DNA of 64,000 nucleotides from JBBQYD01 sp942493075 (lineage in GTDB: Bacteria; Verrucomicrobiota; Verrucomicrobiia; Limisphaerales; UBA8199), in NCBI GenBank assembly GCA_942493075.1, contig OW818681.1, forward strand, positions 3,782,001 to 3,846,000. Reading direction: 5' to 3'. The notes beneath the pieces are model-generated. The model saw nothing but the letters and a program-made list of their open reading frames with translations, did not search any database and was not told the origin of the DNA. Numbering within the stretch: position 1 is the stretch's first letter; each line of letters opens with the position of its first letter. The position numbers were made by a program, and so were the translations under genes. Shown piece after piece: positions 1 to 8,974 of this stretch.

Positions 1-867
1 ATGCCCGAACGGCAGGTTCATCACAATCGGCACTTTGAGAGGAAGTAACCGCTCTTGCAACACCTCCTCCAGTGTCTGCCTGTGCTCCTTGCTCTCCCTG
101 GCTTTGGGATCTTCACAATCAGCATTGATTCCGATTGCGATTCCTTTGACCTTGTCCAGCGCTCCAGCCAAGAGCAATTGCGTAAGCATTCGGTCGAATC
201 GATATGGCACCTCGGAAAGGTCCTCAAAGAACAGAATACTGTTATCGAATGAGGGTTGGAATGGAGTGCCCATCGCGGCACACAGGAGAGTCAAATTGCC
301 GCCAATCAACCGGCCGGAAGCCGTGCCTTTGCGCAGAACCAATGGTTTCGGCCCGTCGTAACCCGCGCAGATGCTTCCATAGGGTCTGGCCTCACCCAGC
401 ATCCTCAGGAAACTCTTTCGGGTGAATTCAGGCATTTCTGGAACGATGAAGTCAGAATTCAACATGGGACCGTGAAAGGTCATCAAGCCGGATTCCAAAT
501 ACATGGCGGCATGCAGCGACGTGATGTCGCTGTAACCCACGAAAATCTTGGGATTGGCCTGAATGGCTTTGTAGTCCAGCCGCTGGAGCAAGCGACTGGT
601 GCCGTAACCGCCCCGCACGCAGATGATCGCCCGCACTTTGCGATTTGAGAACATCCGCATGATGTCCCCTGCCCGGTCCCGATCATTTCCCGCCAAATAG
701 CCGAGCCGCTGACGGGCCCTGGGAGCCAGCAAGGGTTTGAAGCCCATCTGCTCAACGGCGGCTATCGATTTGTCGATCGCGACCGGATCAGGCGGAGCAC
801 TGGCAGGTGCGATAATTCCTACAGTGTCTCCGGGGCATAGTCTCTGCGGCTTAATGATTCGCTTCAT
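1..867 (-). CDS. LD-carboxypeptidase, peptidase family S66 (C-terminus cut by window edge)
   Basis: The frame opens at an ATG at 867 and is still open at position 1, so 289 N-terminal residues are visible and the C-terminus lies outside. S66 enzymes (LdcA/MccF) are cytosolic serine peptidases that cut the amide bond before a terminal D-Ala in recycled muropeptides, or related substrates. The triad elements are visible: Ser113 in GYSD, Glu215 in FFEDL, and His289 in PFGH at the very edge. An RGGYG stretch precedes the nucleophile, as is usual. It is the last gene of a minus-strand run and is followed upstream by the carbonic anhydrase. LdcA and MccF functions cannot be separated here. Confidence 0.88.
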   Translation of the reverse strand, partial: MKRIIKPQRLCPGDTVGIIAPASAPPDPVAIDKSIAAVEQMGFKPLLAPRARQRLGYLAGNDRDRAGDIMRMFSNRKVRAIICVRGGYGTSRLLQRLDYKAIQANPKIFVGYSDITSLHAAMYLESGLMTFHGPMLNSDFIVPEMPEFTRKSFLRMLGEARPYGSICAGYDGPKPLVLRKGTASGRLIGGNLTLLCAAMGTPFQPSFDNSILFFEDLSEVPYRFDRMLTQLLLAGALDKVKGIAIGINADCEDPKARESKEHRQTLEEVLQERLLPLKVPIVMNLPFGH

Positions 868-921
868 CAGGAGACTAAAAATAGACGATGAGGGAGCGCG
901 ACCAAGCCAAAAACGCCGAAC

Positions 922-1794
922 TCAGTGCCTGTGAATTCTGGGCCGTAATGAGAGAGGCGGTTTGCCCGGTGCTTTTTGGGATGGCGCGACGTTGAAAGCG
1001 GGTGGCAAGTGAGGTGGTGCCGGAGGGTGGGGGTGAGAAGCATGAGCATCCTTCTCGTGCGGGCTGATCACTGCCTGCTTGAGTTTATCCTCCATCCATT
1101 CGGTTGCGGAAGCAATTGCTTCCCCAATTTTCGACTCGGAAAAATTGATGTTGCCGGTTTGGAAATCCGTCAACTCGCCCATGGCGTGAACCGTCTGGGA
1201 GGCAGCATCCATTGTTTTGTTCCACTTGGAAACCATGTCTGTTCCCAGGGTGGTGTAGCCGTTGACCACGCTCTCCAGTTTGCCGGTCTCAAGATCAACC
1301 ATTAACCCGTGGACAGGCACCTGAGCACCTATTAAAGGGGACTGGCGCACAAGCCCGGTTGCTTTGATCACATTCTGCCGCTCACTGCTAAAGGTGCCAA
1401 AGAATTCGTTTAGGTTGTCCGGCAGCAACTGGCGGCTAATGCCGAGCTTTTGGAAGCGCTCCAGCAATTCCAAGGTGCCGACCTTCCCTACCTGGCAATC
1501 GGTGTGCCCAATAATCACGATCTCCTTACCGCCTTTAATGGCGCATGCCAAGGATAACGAGCGCATGGTGCTGCTCAGTGGACTAGTGATGATGTTGCCG
1601 GCGTTGCGCAGCCAAATGAAATACTCCTCGGGAATCCCTAGCACCTCGGGCAACACAGGGTTGAGACGCGGATCGATGCACGTAAGCGCGATAATGGGAA
1701 GCTGATCCTGATACTCCGCTATGCGCAACCCAGCCTTTTGGTCACCATCGATCGCACGGTGGTTCGCTTCCAGAATGGCTTCCAGCAGGCGCAT
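922..1794 (-). CDS. Beta-class carbonic anhydrase family protein with His/Pro-rich tail
   Basis: A 290-residue protein. The zinc site of beta-carbonic anhydrases is present: Cys39-x-Asp41-x-Arg43 (TCIDPR), His97 and Cys100 (IGHTDC). Such enzymes interconvert CO2 and bicarbonate. The catalytic core ends near residue 150. It is followed by an unusual extension of about 140 residues that finishes in a His- and Pro-rich segment (from about residue 245). The family is usually 190-230 residues, so the tail is extra. The ATG at 1794 has only a weak upstream AAGG. Activity of this divergent subgroup is not certain, and a role in bicarbonate supply or pH balance is inference. Confidence 0.8.
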   Translation of the reverse strand: MRLLEAILEANHRAIDGDQKAGLRIAEYQDQLPIIALTCIDPRLNPVLPEVLGIPEEYFIWLRNAGNIITSPLSSTMRSLSLACAIKGGKEIVIIGHTDCQVGKVGTLELLERFQKLGISRQLLPDNLNEFFGTFSSERQNVIKATGLVRQSPLIGAQVPVHGLMVDLETGKLESVVNGYTTLGTDMVSKWNKTMDAASQTVHAMGELTDFQTGNINFSESKIGEAIASATEWMEDKLKQAVISPHEKDAHASHPHPPAPPHLPPAFNVAPSQKAPGKPPLSLRPRIHRH

Positions 1795-1846
1795 TTTAGA
1801 CCTTAGCTCGTTTCGTAAATTTCTCCTGATGCTCTGATGTCAAAGC

Positions 1847-3391
1847 TCATACACCTTCCACCTTCGGACTGGTTGATTCAAGCTTCGCTGCAGGGGGCGT
1901 TTTGCGCAATCCAGGCACGTTCTGAATCAGATCCTCAAACTTCAGGCCGGTCAGGCTTTCGATGACCGGAGGCAATTGCGCCACAATTTGGGTCACATCG
2001 CCCGTTAGTTTGCTTGCGCCACCACCATTCCCGTTGCCGGAGTTGATGATCACCATGCGCTCGGTCTTGGACAACGGTTCGCTGATCTTGCCAGCGATCT
2101 CAGGCAGCACGCGAATGATCATTTCTACCACAGCCGCCTCGTTATACTGCTTGAAGGACTCTGCCTTCATGCGCATGGCTTCCGCAGTGGCCTTGCCTTG
2201 AGCTTCGATGATTGAGGCTTCGGCCAAACCTTTGGCCTTCTGCGCTTCGGCTTCCGCTATGCCAGTTGCCTTTGCGACATCCGCACTGGCGAACCCGGTG
2301 GCTTTTGCTGCCGCAGCAGAACCCGAGGCCTCCGTCTCCAACTGGAACTTGCGGGCGTTGGCCAGCGTTTCCACGCGGTAACGTTCGGCATCGGCCGGTT
2401 TCTGAACGTTGGCCTCCAGTTCCTTTTGTCTGCGAAGGATTTCCTGCTGTTGCAACTCGATCTGCTTTTGTTTCTCGATGATCGTTACCTGCACTTCTTC
2501 CGCTTTGACCAACTGACCGGTCTTGAATTTCTGAAGATCGTAGGCCAGATCGGCTTCGGCTTTCCGTTGATTAACAGCGGCTTGGTATTGGGCCAGGTTA
2601 GCCTGGTAATCGCGCTGCGCTTCGGCAATCTTCGTGTCCGCTGCGAACTTCGCCTCCTGCCCGGCCTGGGTTGCTTGAGCGGATCGGATCATTGCGTCCC
2701 GGTCAGCCTCAGCTTGAGCAATCTGTGCGTCCCTCTTTACCTGAGCGATACGGGGTTTTCCGAGCGCTTCCAGGTATCCCTGGTTGTCGCGGATGTCGCG
2801 AATGGTGAAACTGACAATCCCCAGGCCCATGTTCGCCATGTCCCCCGCAGCCACCTCTTGAACTTTGGCGGCGAAGGCGTCCCGGTTCTGGTAAATGTCT
2901 TCAACAGTCATGGTGCCCAGAATCGCTCGCAAATGACCTTCGAGCGTCTGCATGGCGATGTTCTTGATCTCTTCGGTGCCTTTGCTGAGGAACTGTTCCG
3001 CAGCAGTGGATATCGAAATGTCGTCGCCCTTGACCTTAATTTGCGCAACACCGTCCACACGCACGGGCACACCTTTGCTGGTGTAAACCTCAGGGGTTTG
3101 AACGTCGATGGTCAGCAATTCCAGGGAAAGAACATCGACCTTTTCGACGACCGGCATGACAAAGGTGCCGCCGCCCTTGACCACTCGAAAACCGCGGACT
3201 TGGATCGTGCCATCCGGATCGATGACTCGGTGCTTGCGGCCTGACACGATCAAAACCTCATTAGGACCTACTTTTGTGTAGCGAAGGGCCCAGATCGCGG
3301 CCCAGAGAATCACAACGAAAACGATGCCGAGAACGGCTATAATCGTCCAACCGGCCACGCTGCCAGTTATTGCTGAGAATAAGGGGTTCAT
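1847..3391 (-). CDS. Flotillin family protein (SPFH/band 7)
   Basis: A 514-residue protein with one N-terminal membrane segment (about residues 13-36), an SPFH/band-7 domain (about 40-210), and a long Ala/Glu/Gln-rich coiled-coil region with repeated KAxGxAEA-like heptads (about 215-420). This order is that of bacterial flotillins (FloT/YuaG), scaffolds of ordered membrane microdomains. The gene lies 19 bases downstream of an NfeD-like gene on the same strand, the classic NfeD-flotillin pair. Flotillin raft function is known from Bacillus; its role here is inferred. The nearby desaturase and HpnD-type squalene-synthase genes suit a membrane-order role but prove nothing. Confidence 0.9.
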   Translation of the reverse strand: MNPLFSAITGSVAGWTIIAVLGIVFVVILWAAIWALRYTKVGPNEVLIVSGRKHRVIDPDGTIQVRGFRVVKGGGTFVMPVVEKVDVLSLELLTIDVQTPEVYTSKGVPVRVDGVAQIKVKGDDISISTAAEQFLSKGTEEIKNIAMQTLEGHLRAILGTMTVEDIYQNRDAFAAKVQEVAAGDMANMGLGIVSFTIRDIRDNQGYLEALGKPRIAQVKRDAQIAQAEADRDAMIRSAQATQAGQEAKFAADTKIAEAQRDYQANLAQYQAAVNQRKAEADLAYDLQKFKTGQLVKAEEVQVTIIEKQKQIELQQQEILRRQKELEANVQKPADAERYRVETLANARKFQLETEASGSAAAAKATGFASADVAKATGIAEAEAQKAKGLAEASIIEAQGKATAEAMRMKAESFKQYNEAAVVEMIIRVLPEIAGKISEPLSKTERMVIINSGNGNGGGASKLTGDVTQIVAQLPPVIESLTGLKFEDLIQNVPGLRKTPPAAKLESTSPKVEGV

Positions 3392-3410
3392 AAATTGCTC
3401 TATAGGGTTG

Positions 3411-3989
3411 CTAGGCTTGCTGTTCGTGAGCTACAGGGTTTACGTAAAACTGGGAGCCAACGATAGCGACTATTTTCACTGGCTGATTGCACTCCAAACG
3501 TCCGCCTGCTTGATTCCGAGCAGGGGCCGTATACCGAGTGCCGGCTTGCACATAAGCTATCTCACCCACTCCGTTCTCGGGAATCGGGGTAATAATATTC
3601 GCGGTCTGCCCAATCAAGGAACGCACATGGGATTCACTGGAACTCTGAGTGCTATGAAAAACTTTAGCGAATACCAGCATCACCCCTCCAGCAACAGCCG
3701 CCCCGCCAAGTACCGAGAGGGGGGCGCTGATGTACGTGGGGCTGGTCGCCTTGAACTGTGAGAAAATCATTCCGAAACCGCCCGCAGCAGTTATGAAGGA
3801 TGCTATAGTCGTTGGACTGAAGGCAGAAATGCCAGGCATGCCAGAATGCTCGAAACCGGCTTCCGCGTGACCTCCGGTTCCAACATCTCCGCCGTCGGCA
3901 TCACTTCCAAACAAGTGACCAAGGACAGCACTCGCCAGAGTAAACACCAGCCCGACCCCGAAACACACTAGATAGATGAAAAAATCCAT
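3411..3989 (-). CDS. NfeD-like membrane protein
   Basis: A 192-residue protein. A hydrophobic helix lies at the N-terminus (residues 2-22), there is a Gly/Asp-rich loop at about 28-45, further hydrophobic helices lie at about 58-75 and 88-108, and a soluble beta-rich C-terminal domain (about 120-185) has the size of the NfeD OB-fold. NfeD proteins are usually encoded next to a flotillin and are thought to partner it at the membrane. Here the flotillin follows 19 bases downstream, so co-transcription is likely. The assignment relies on this context as much as on sequence, which is weakly conserved in the family. Confidence 0.75.
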   Translation of the reverse strand: MDFFIYLVCFGVGLVFTLASAVLGHLFGSDADGGDVGTGGHAEAGFEHSGMPGISAFSPTTIASFITAAGGFGMIFSQFKATSPTYISAPLSVLGGAAVAGGVMLVFAKVFHSTQSSSESHVRSLIGQTANIITPIPENGVGEIAYVQAGTRYTAPARNQAGGRLECNQPVKIVAIVGSQFYVNPVAHEQQA

Positions 3990-4096
3990 AAGCTCGTCGC
4001 CGTGTTCATTGCCATTAAACGCCTTGGAGGCTCGTCAAGCAAGCTAATGTTTTGATCCCCTCGGAACGTACGCGGTCCGGGTGGCCCAACCGCTCT

Positions 4097-6172
4097 TCAC
4101 AAGTTCTCCAGCGCCAAGTCCGTGAGAAAATCCCCCCACCCCACTCGGATTGGGCTGGTCATTTCATAGGACTTGCCGAAATCGGTTTCAAACAGTTCCG
4201 ACCTGAGTTGGTCCACGAATTCTTTGTTCGAGGTAGCAATATTGTGCTCGCGACACAACCGAAGGCTCAGGTGATTCAGGTTTGCTGAACCGACGCAGGC
4301 CCAACCGTCCACCACGATAGCTTTGGCATGCGTCATTCCAGGGTAGAAGTAAACGCGCACGCCATGTTCCAGCAAATAATTGGCGGTCACCAGGTTGCTG
4401 CGGGCTCCCGCCTTGAAATCATTCACCCGCGGCAGAATGACTCTCACATCCACCCCCCGGCGCCGGGCGTGGACCAACGCGGCGGTAACGCGTTTGTCAA
4501 AAAGGTAGGGGTTCTCGATATAGATGTGGTTCTTCGCCTGGCGAAGTGCTCCGAATACAGCCGTGCTAAACGGCTTCCAGCCCGTCCGGGTGGGCAGTAA
4601 TCGCAGCTTCATCCTGCCACCGGTAGCTGTGAACCCGGTGCTGGGTTTGAATAAAGCGCCTACGTATGCGGCGTCGCCTAGCCAGCTTTCATGAGCCCAG
4701 GCACGAGCAAAATCCTTCTCCAACGACTGAACAATCCCGCCACGAACTTCCACCATCATGTCGTGCCATTCGTAGCGATACTCACGGCCCAAGTTCATGC
4801 CACCAAGCCAGGCCCTGGCTCCGTCCACCAGATATACCTTTGTGTGGTCGGTGGACATCCATGGATTCAGGTAGGGGCGAACCTCGATGGCCGAGTCCGC
4901 CCTTAGATTCTTTAGGATTGAGATCGGCTGCCGAAAGTTCTCCGGCAACGGTGTCCCCGGAGGTGACGCCCCGGACGCCAGGCTTCCCATGCGGTCGATG
5001 ATAACCTGAGTCTTAACGGAAGCGGATCTTGCCTTAAGCCGATCAGCTACACCAACAGCCACGTCATCGGTATCAAAGATGTAAACATCCATTTTGATGG
5101 AGTTGGTAGCGGTTAGAATTGCCTCGTGAAGTTCGGGGAAAAAGCGGTTGCCATCCACAAGCAGGTGAAGGTCCCCGTCTTGCAACGCTGTTCCTGTGTA
5201 GCGATCCAACCACTTCTCCCATTCCCCCAAGTCCATCGGTGGGGCCAAGCCTGGGAGCGGAGCCTCGCGAGCGATCTGTGGGCGGGGAACGCGCAGGAAA
5301 CGCCAGGCAGTTTGAGCCCCGAAATCGACCAATCGCGCGGCGCTGGAAACGGGGTTCTTGAGAAGCGCCAGGCCATGGCTCTCAAAAGTAAGAGCACTTA
5401 ACCCCCGGGCCGTAAACAGGAGGTCAAACCCACGGTCACTCCGATCGTACAACGCCCCAGGAGATAGCCAGACGGTCTGCTTTTTCTCCAGATCCAGCAG
5501 GAGGCCTTGAACGAGATCGCGGGAACTGGGACTCAGGACCACGAACAGCTTCTCCCCAGGATGCTGCAGGCTCAGGCTTGAACTCAGAACCTTTGCCAGC
5601 GCCTCCACCGTCTCATCGATTGAGAACCGGCGTTGAATGGCGATCTCTGGGGGCGTTTGGCTCAGGGTTCGGAACATGGGACTGCCTTTCTTGTCTCGGA
5701 AGATCACCCCGTCCGCCAAGTAGCTTTGATAGTAGATCCCCTGCCCCGGCTCCAAAGGAGCGAGCTGATCCAGGGAATCGAGCAACATCTCGTTCCAGGC
5801 TTTCCCCGCAATAACAACGGCGTCGCGCCAGGATTTCCCACCCGCTGGGCGCCTTTGTTTGATTTGGTTGAGCCTGACTGAGTTAACAGCAAAGCCCTTG
5901 GTGGGAACCCGAAGCTTCTTCCATTCACCGGCGAAGATAGCCGGTGAATTGGAATCGCCGAATTGAACACGCACGTGATCGCCTCGCACCCGCACTGAAG
6001 GAACTGGCGTTCCTGGACGGGTCATTTCCCGCCATAGATCGAGGCTCTCCTGCGGGCTTGCAGCGGAGGCATCAGCCCCTCTCCACAGGCTGAGAACGCA
6101 TATGGAGCCAAGCAGGGCACATCGCAAGCACGCCATCGATTCAGAGAGCGCATTGCGTATCGAATGAAACAT
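4097..6172 (-). CDS. Phospholipase D-like protein with two HKD motifs, exported
   Basis: A 691-residue protein. The ATG at 6172 is chosen because GGAAG lies about 7 bases upstream and the next 35 residues form a signal peptide (CALLGSICVLSLW then ADASA). A longer frame begins at a TTG at 6271. Two PLD motifs are complete: HTKVYLVDG with His443, and HAKAIVVDG with His615, each followed by a GGMN or GSAN turn. Cardiolipin synthases and phosphatidyltransferases share this architecture, but this protein is longer and carries an N-terminal region of about 330 residues that I do not recognise. It lies downstream of no close partner and is divergent from the corrinoid gene. Probable action is on phospholipids in the periplasm. 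Confidence 0.82.
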   Translation of the reverse strand: MFHSIRNALSESMACLRCALLGSICVLSLWRGADASAASPQESLDLWREMTRPGTPVPSVRVRGDHVRVQFGDSNSPAIFAGEWKKLRVPTKGFAVNSVRLNQIKQRRPAGGKSWRDAVVIAGKAWNEMLLDSLDQLAPLEPGQGIYYQSYLADGVIFRDKKGSPMFRTLSQTPPEIAIQRRFSIDETVEALAKVLSSSLSLQHPGEKLFVVLSPSSRDLVQGLLLDLEKKQTVWLSPGALYDRSDRGFDLLFTARGLSALTFESHGLALLKNPVSSAARLVDFGAQTAWRFLRVPRPQIAREAPLPGLAPPMDLGEWEKWLDRYTGTALQDGDLHLLVDGNRFFPELHEAILTATNSIKMDVYIFDTDDVAVGVADRLKARSASVKTQVIIDRMGSLASGASPPGTPLPENFRQPISILKNLRADSAIEVRPYLNPWMSTDHTKVYLVDGARAWLGGMNLGREYRYEWHDMMVEVRGGIVQSLEKDFARAWAHESWLGDAAYVGALFKPSTGFTATGGRMKLRLLPTRTGWKPFSTAVFGALRQAKNHIYIENPYLFDKRVTAALVHARRRGVDVRVILPRVNDFKAGARSNLVTANYLLEHGVRVYFYPGMTHAKAIVVDGWACVGSANLNHLSLRLCREHNIATSNKEFVDQLRSELFETDFGKSYEMTSPIRVGWGDFLTDLALENL

Positions 6173-6316
6173 CCTGACTTCCGATAAACTCAACCTGCTT
6201 GGCATAGCGGTAGCCGGGCGCCGGGTCAACCTCATATGTGATTGACTACCCAGGCTTCTTCTCATACACAAACAGACGTGCCTTCTGCCAAAATCCTAAA
6301 ACCTTAGAGGACAACT

Positions 6317-6958
6317 ATGCCTGATTTGAAGGAATTATACGAAGCCATCGTCCGAGGGGATGCCAAGAGCTCCCAAGCGATTACCCAGCAAGCTCTCGCG
6401 GAAGGCGTGAACCCCTTGACGCTTGTGAATGAATACATGGTTCCCGCCATGGATGAAGTTGGCAGGCGTTTCGAAGCCAGTGAATACTTCGTTCCTGAGT
6501 TGTTGATTTCCGCGCGGGCGATGAAAACCTCGCTCGACCTGGTAAAGCCTTTGCTCGCCGCTCGTGGGGATAAACCTGCCGGTAAAGTGGTGATCGGAAC
6601 CGTCAAAGGCGATCTTCATGATATTGGCAAGAACCTCGTGGCTTCGCTGCTTGAGGGAGGCGGGTTCGAAGTGATCGATTTGGGAGTCAACGTTCCAGCC
6701 GAGAAATTCATCGCAACCATCAACGAAAAACAGGCAAATATCCTGGCGATGTCGGCCCTGCTCACCACGACGATGCCGGCTATGAAGTCCACTGTGGAGG
6801 CGCTCAAGCAAGCTGGGGTGCGGGACAAGGTCAAAATCTTTGTTGGTGGTGCGCCAATTACTCAGAAATTTGCGGATGAAATCGGGGCGGACGGCTACAG
6901 CGAAAATGCGGTAGGCGCCGTAGCCCTGGCCAAGAAAGCCGTCGCCGCTGCCGCCTGA
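6317..6958 (+). CDS. Corrinoid (B12-binding) protein of a methyltransferase system
   Basis: A 213-residue protein with the two-part layout of methylotrophic corrinoid proteins: an N-terminal helical cap (about residues 1-85, B12-binding 2 type) and a Rossmann cobalamin domain (about 90-210). The cobalt-ligating motif DxHxxG is intact as Asp99-x-His101-x-x-Gly104 (DLHDIG), and the later SALLTTTMP and GGAPI segments match the nucleotide-tail pocket. It carries a methyl group between a substrate methyltransferase and an acceptor enzyme. The UroD-type methyltransferase starts 24 bases downstream. No gene for the corrinoid-reductive activase and no recognisable substrate-specific methyltransferase lies in the window. 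Confidence 0.92.
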   Translation: MPDLKELYEAIVRGDAKSSQAITQQALAEGVNPLTLVNEYMVPAMDEVGRRFEASEYFVPELLISARAMKTSLDLVKPLLAARGDKPAGKVVIGTVKGDLHDIGKNLVASLLEGGGFEVIDLGVNVPAEKFIATINEKQANILAMSALLTTTMPAMKSTVEALKQAGVRDKVKIFVGGAPITQKFADEIGADGYSENAVGAVALAKKAVAAAA

Positions 6959-6982
6959 GCAACAACCGCACCGAGGTGCTTT

Positions 6983-7993
6983 ATGAACAGTCGCGACCGT
7001 GTGTTCGGCCATCTGGAAGGCAAAGAGGTGGATCGTCTGCCCCTGATGCCCATCACCATGATGTTCGCCTGCCAGCAGATCGGCGGGTTGTATCGCGACT
7101 ATTGCACCGATTACCGCGTGCTGGTGGAAGGCCAGATCACAACCTCCAGCAATTTCGGCTTTGACTACGTTAATACGATGTCGGACCCGGCCCGTGAGGC
7201 CGCCGATTGCGGCGCGCGGGTTGAGTTCTTTGATCATCAACCGGTGGCGATAGTCGAGGACGAAGCACTCCTGACGGACAAGACGAGGCTGGCCACGTTG
7301 AGGGTCCCCGATCCACTGGGTGGCGGGCGCATGCACAATGGCATCAAGGCGCTGGCCTTTTTTAAGGAGCGGGTTGGCACCGAGAAAGTCATCGAAGGCT
7401 GGGTGGAAGGTCCCATCGCCGAGGCAGCGGACCTGCGCGGGATCAACACGCTCATGACCGACTTCTTTGATGACCCGGGGTTCGTCCGCGATCTGTTTGA
7501 ATTTGTTGTGCAGATGGAACTCCGATTTGCCGCCGAACAAATCCGGGCGGGTGCCGATATCATAGGCATGGGGGACGCCGCAGCCTCCCTGGTTGGGCCG
7601 CAGATTTACCAGGAATTTGTCTGGCCCTATGAGAAGAAACTGGTCGATGGCATTCATTCCTTGGGAGGGCGAGTCAGGCTTCATATCTGCGGCAACACCC
7701 GGCGAATCGTCAAAGACATGAGCCGGCTTGGCTGCGCCATTGTCGATTTGGATTCCATGTGCCCTCTTGAGGAAGCCCGTGCGCATTCCTCTGGACAAGT
7801 GTTCCTGGGGAACCTGAACCCGGTGAGCGTTCTTAAGAATGGCGATCCCGCTGGCGTTGAGGCTGCCGTTGCAGCATGCCACAGAGCCGCCGGTTCACGG
7901 TTCATTGTGGGCGCAGGATGCGAGATCCCCCGCGACACGCCCGAACAGAATGTGCGAGCCCTGTGCGATTACGCCCATTCGCATAAACCGTAG
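6983..7993 (+). CDS. Uroporphyrinogen decarboxylase-family (MtaA/CmuA-like) methyltransferase
   Basis: A 336-residue protein of the UroD superfamily. It is taken as a methyltransferase rather than a haem enzyme because it keeps the zinc-thiolate pattern of MtaA/MtbA: His234-x-Cys236 in LHICGNT and Cys313 in GAGCEIP. It also follows a corrinoid protein. Such enzymes either move a methyl group from the corrinoid to a thiol or pterin acceptor, or act directly on a methylated substrate. The substrate cannot be read from sequence. The start ATG at 6983 lies 24 bases after the corrinoid stop, so the two are probably one operon. Candidate substrates are methoxylated aromatics, methylamines and betaines, all inference. 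Confidence 0.88.
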   Translation: MNSRDRVFGHLEGKEVDRLPLMPITMMFACQQIGGLYRDYCTDYRVLVEGQITTSSNFGFDYVNTMSDPAREAADCGARVEFFDHQPVAIVEDEALLTDKTRLATLRVPDPLGGGRMHNGIKALAFFKERVGTEKVIEGWVEGPIAEAADLRGINTLMTDFFDDPGFVRDLFEFVVQMELRFAAEQIRAGADIIGMGDAAASLVGPQIYQEFVWPYEKKLVDGIHSLGGRVRLHICGNTRRIVKDMSRLGCAIVDLDSMCPLEEARAHSSGQVFLGNLNPVSVLKNGDPAGVEAAVAACHRAAGSRFIVGAGCEIPRDTPEQNVRALCDYAHSHKP

Positions 7994-8059
7994 CACTTCA
8001 TGTCACGTGTCCTCAAGCCCGACCATTTGACACCGCTCGACCCGGTGGTTAGTTGGTAA

Positions 8060-8761
8060 ATGATCGTGCAACTCCAGGATGTGGAGGCGGCTGCGAAAAG
8101 AATCGCTGGCGCTGTGGCGGAAACACCCTGCCAACGCTCGATTCCCCTCTCCCAAGCCACAGGCCTGGATATCTTCTGCAAACTGGAGTATCTGCAAAGG
8201 ACCGGGAGTTTCAAGGAGCGCGGCGCACGCAATGCGCTCTTGCTCCTGAACCCCGATCAAGCCCGGCGAGGAGTGATCGCCGCTTCCGCTGGCAACCACG
8301 CTCAAGGCCTTGCTTATCACGCGCAGTTGCTCGGCATCCCCGCCACCGTGGTTATGCCGAAATTCGCTCCCCTCACAAAGGTTGTGAATTGCCGTCGGAT
8401 GGGAGCAAACGTCATTTTGGAAGGAGCGAATATTAGCGAGTGCCGTCGAACCGCCGATGCTTTGGTGAAGGAACAAAGGCTGACTTACATCAACGGCTAC
8501 GACGATCCTGCCATCATAGCGGGGCAAGGAACGATTGGACTCGAGCTTGCAAGACAAGTGCCCGATCTCGATGCGGTCATAGTTCCGATTGGCGGGGGTG
8601 GCTTAATCGCTGGCATAGCGGTCGCGCTCAAATCGATCAAGCCAAAGGTTCAGATCATTGGTGTAGAACCAAAACGTGCGGCATGCTTCACAGCGGCCGT
8701 GTCGGCTGGAAAGCCTGTAACGGTTGAAATGGAGGCGGGGTTTCTAGTGCGTCCCGCATGA
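8060..8761 (+). pseudogene. Threonine/serine dehydratase, C-terminally truncated
   Basis: The product is 233 residues and matches the first two thirds of fold-type II PLP threonine dehydratases. GSFKERGA (about residues 50-57) holds the PLP lysine, SAGNHAQG (about 75-82) binds phosphate, and the Gly-rich PIGGGGLI loop (about 176-183) is intact. The catabolic and short biosynthetic forms have at least about 310-330 residues. Here the reading stops shortly after VTVEMEAG, just where the conserved ADGIAV-like segment is expected, and the missing end is not seen downstream in any frame. I call it a probable pseudogene, though a shortened active product cannot be excluded. It lies 66 bases after the methyltransferase gene. 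Confidence 0.7.
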
Positions 8762-8809
8762 GCAGCCGACCCGGGTTGCAAGCGGACCCGGCTCTGTTAT
8801 GTTCCGATC

Positions 8810-8944
8810 ATGCAGGGCAATTCAGCAATTCAACGGCTGCTCGCCGTCTTCGTGGTAACGCTGAGCATTTCAATCATCACTGGTTGTCGCAGCACCCCGA
8901 AAGTCGACTGGGATAGCCCTTTGCACAACTTATTACCATGCTGA
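8810..8944 (+). pseudogene. Tiny lipoprotein, probably a truncated remnant
   Basis: This is an open frame of 44 codons. It has a charged start, a hydrophobic stretch (LLAVFVVTLSISIIT) and a lipobox-like ITGC with the lipid-accepting Cys26, then STPKVDWDS before it runs into an unrelated-looking end, LHNLLPC. From memory, verrucomicrobial small lipoproteins often continue after a TPxVDWxS segment for another 60 or more residues, so this looks like a gene that lost its 3' part. It sits immediately after the truncated dehydratase, and the pair suggests a deletion-prone spot. A genuine 44-residue lipoprotein remains possible. Confidence 0.45.
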
Positions 8945-8974
8945 CCTCCTGGTCAAAACGTTGAGACTGATCCC

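Noticed and set aside
2426..3244. A 272-codon open frame opposite flotillin
   Set aside because: Mirror of the flotillin reading frame, without signal, motif or start context.
6335..7882. A 515-codon open frame on the minus strand opposite the corrinoid and UroD-type genes
   Set aside because: The plus-strand genes have clear families, catalytic motifs and spacing. The antisense frame shows no family features and is explained by GC-biased third positions.
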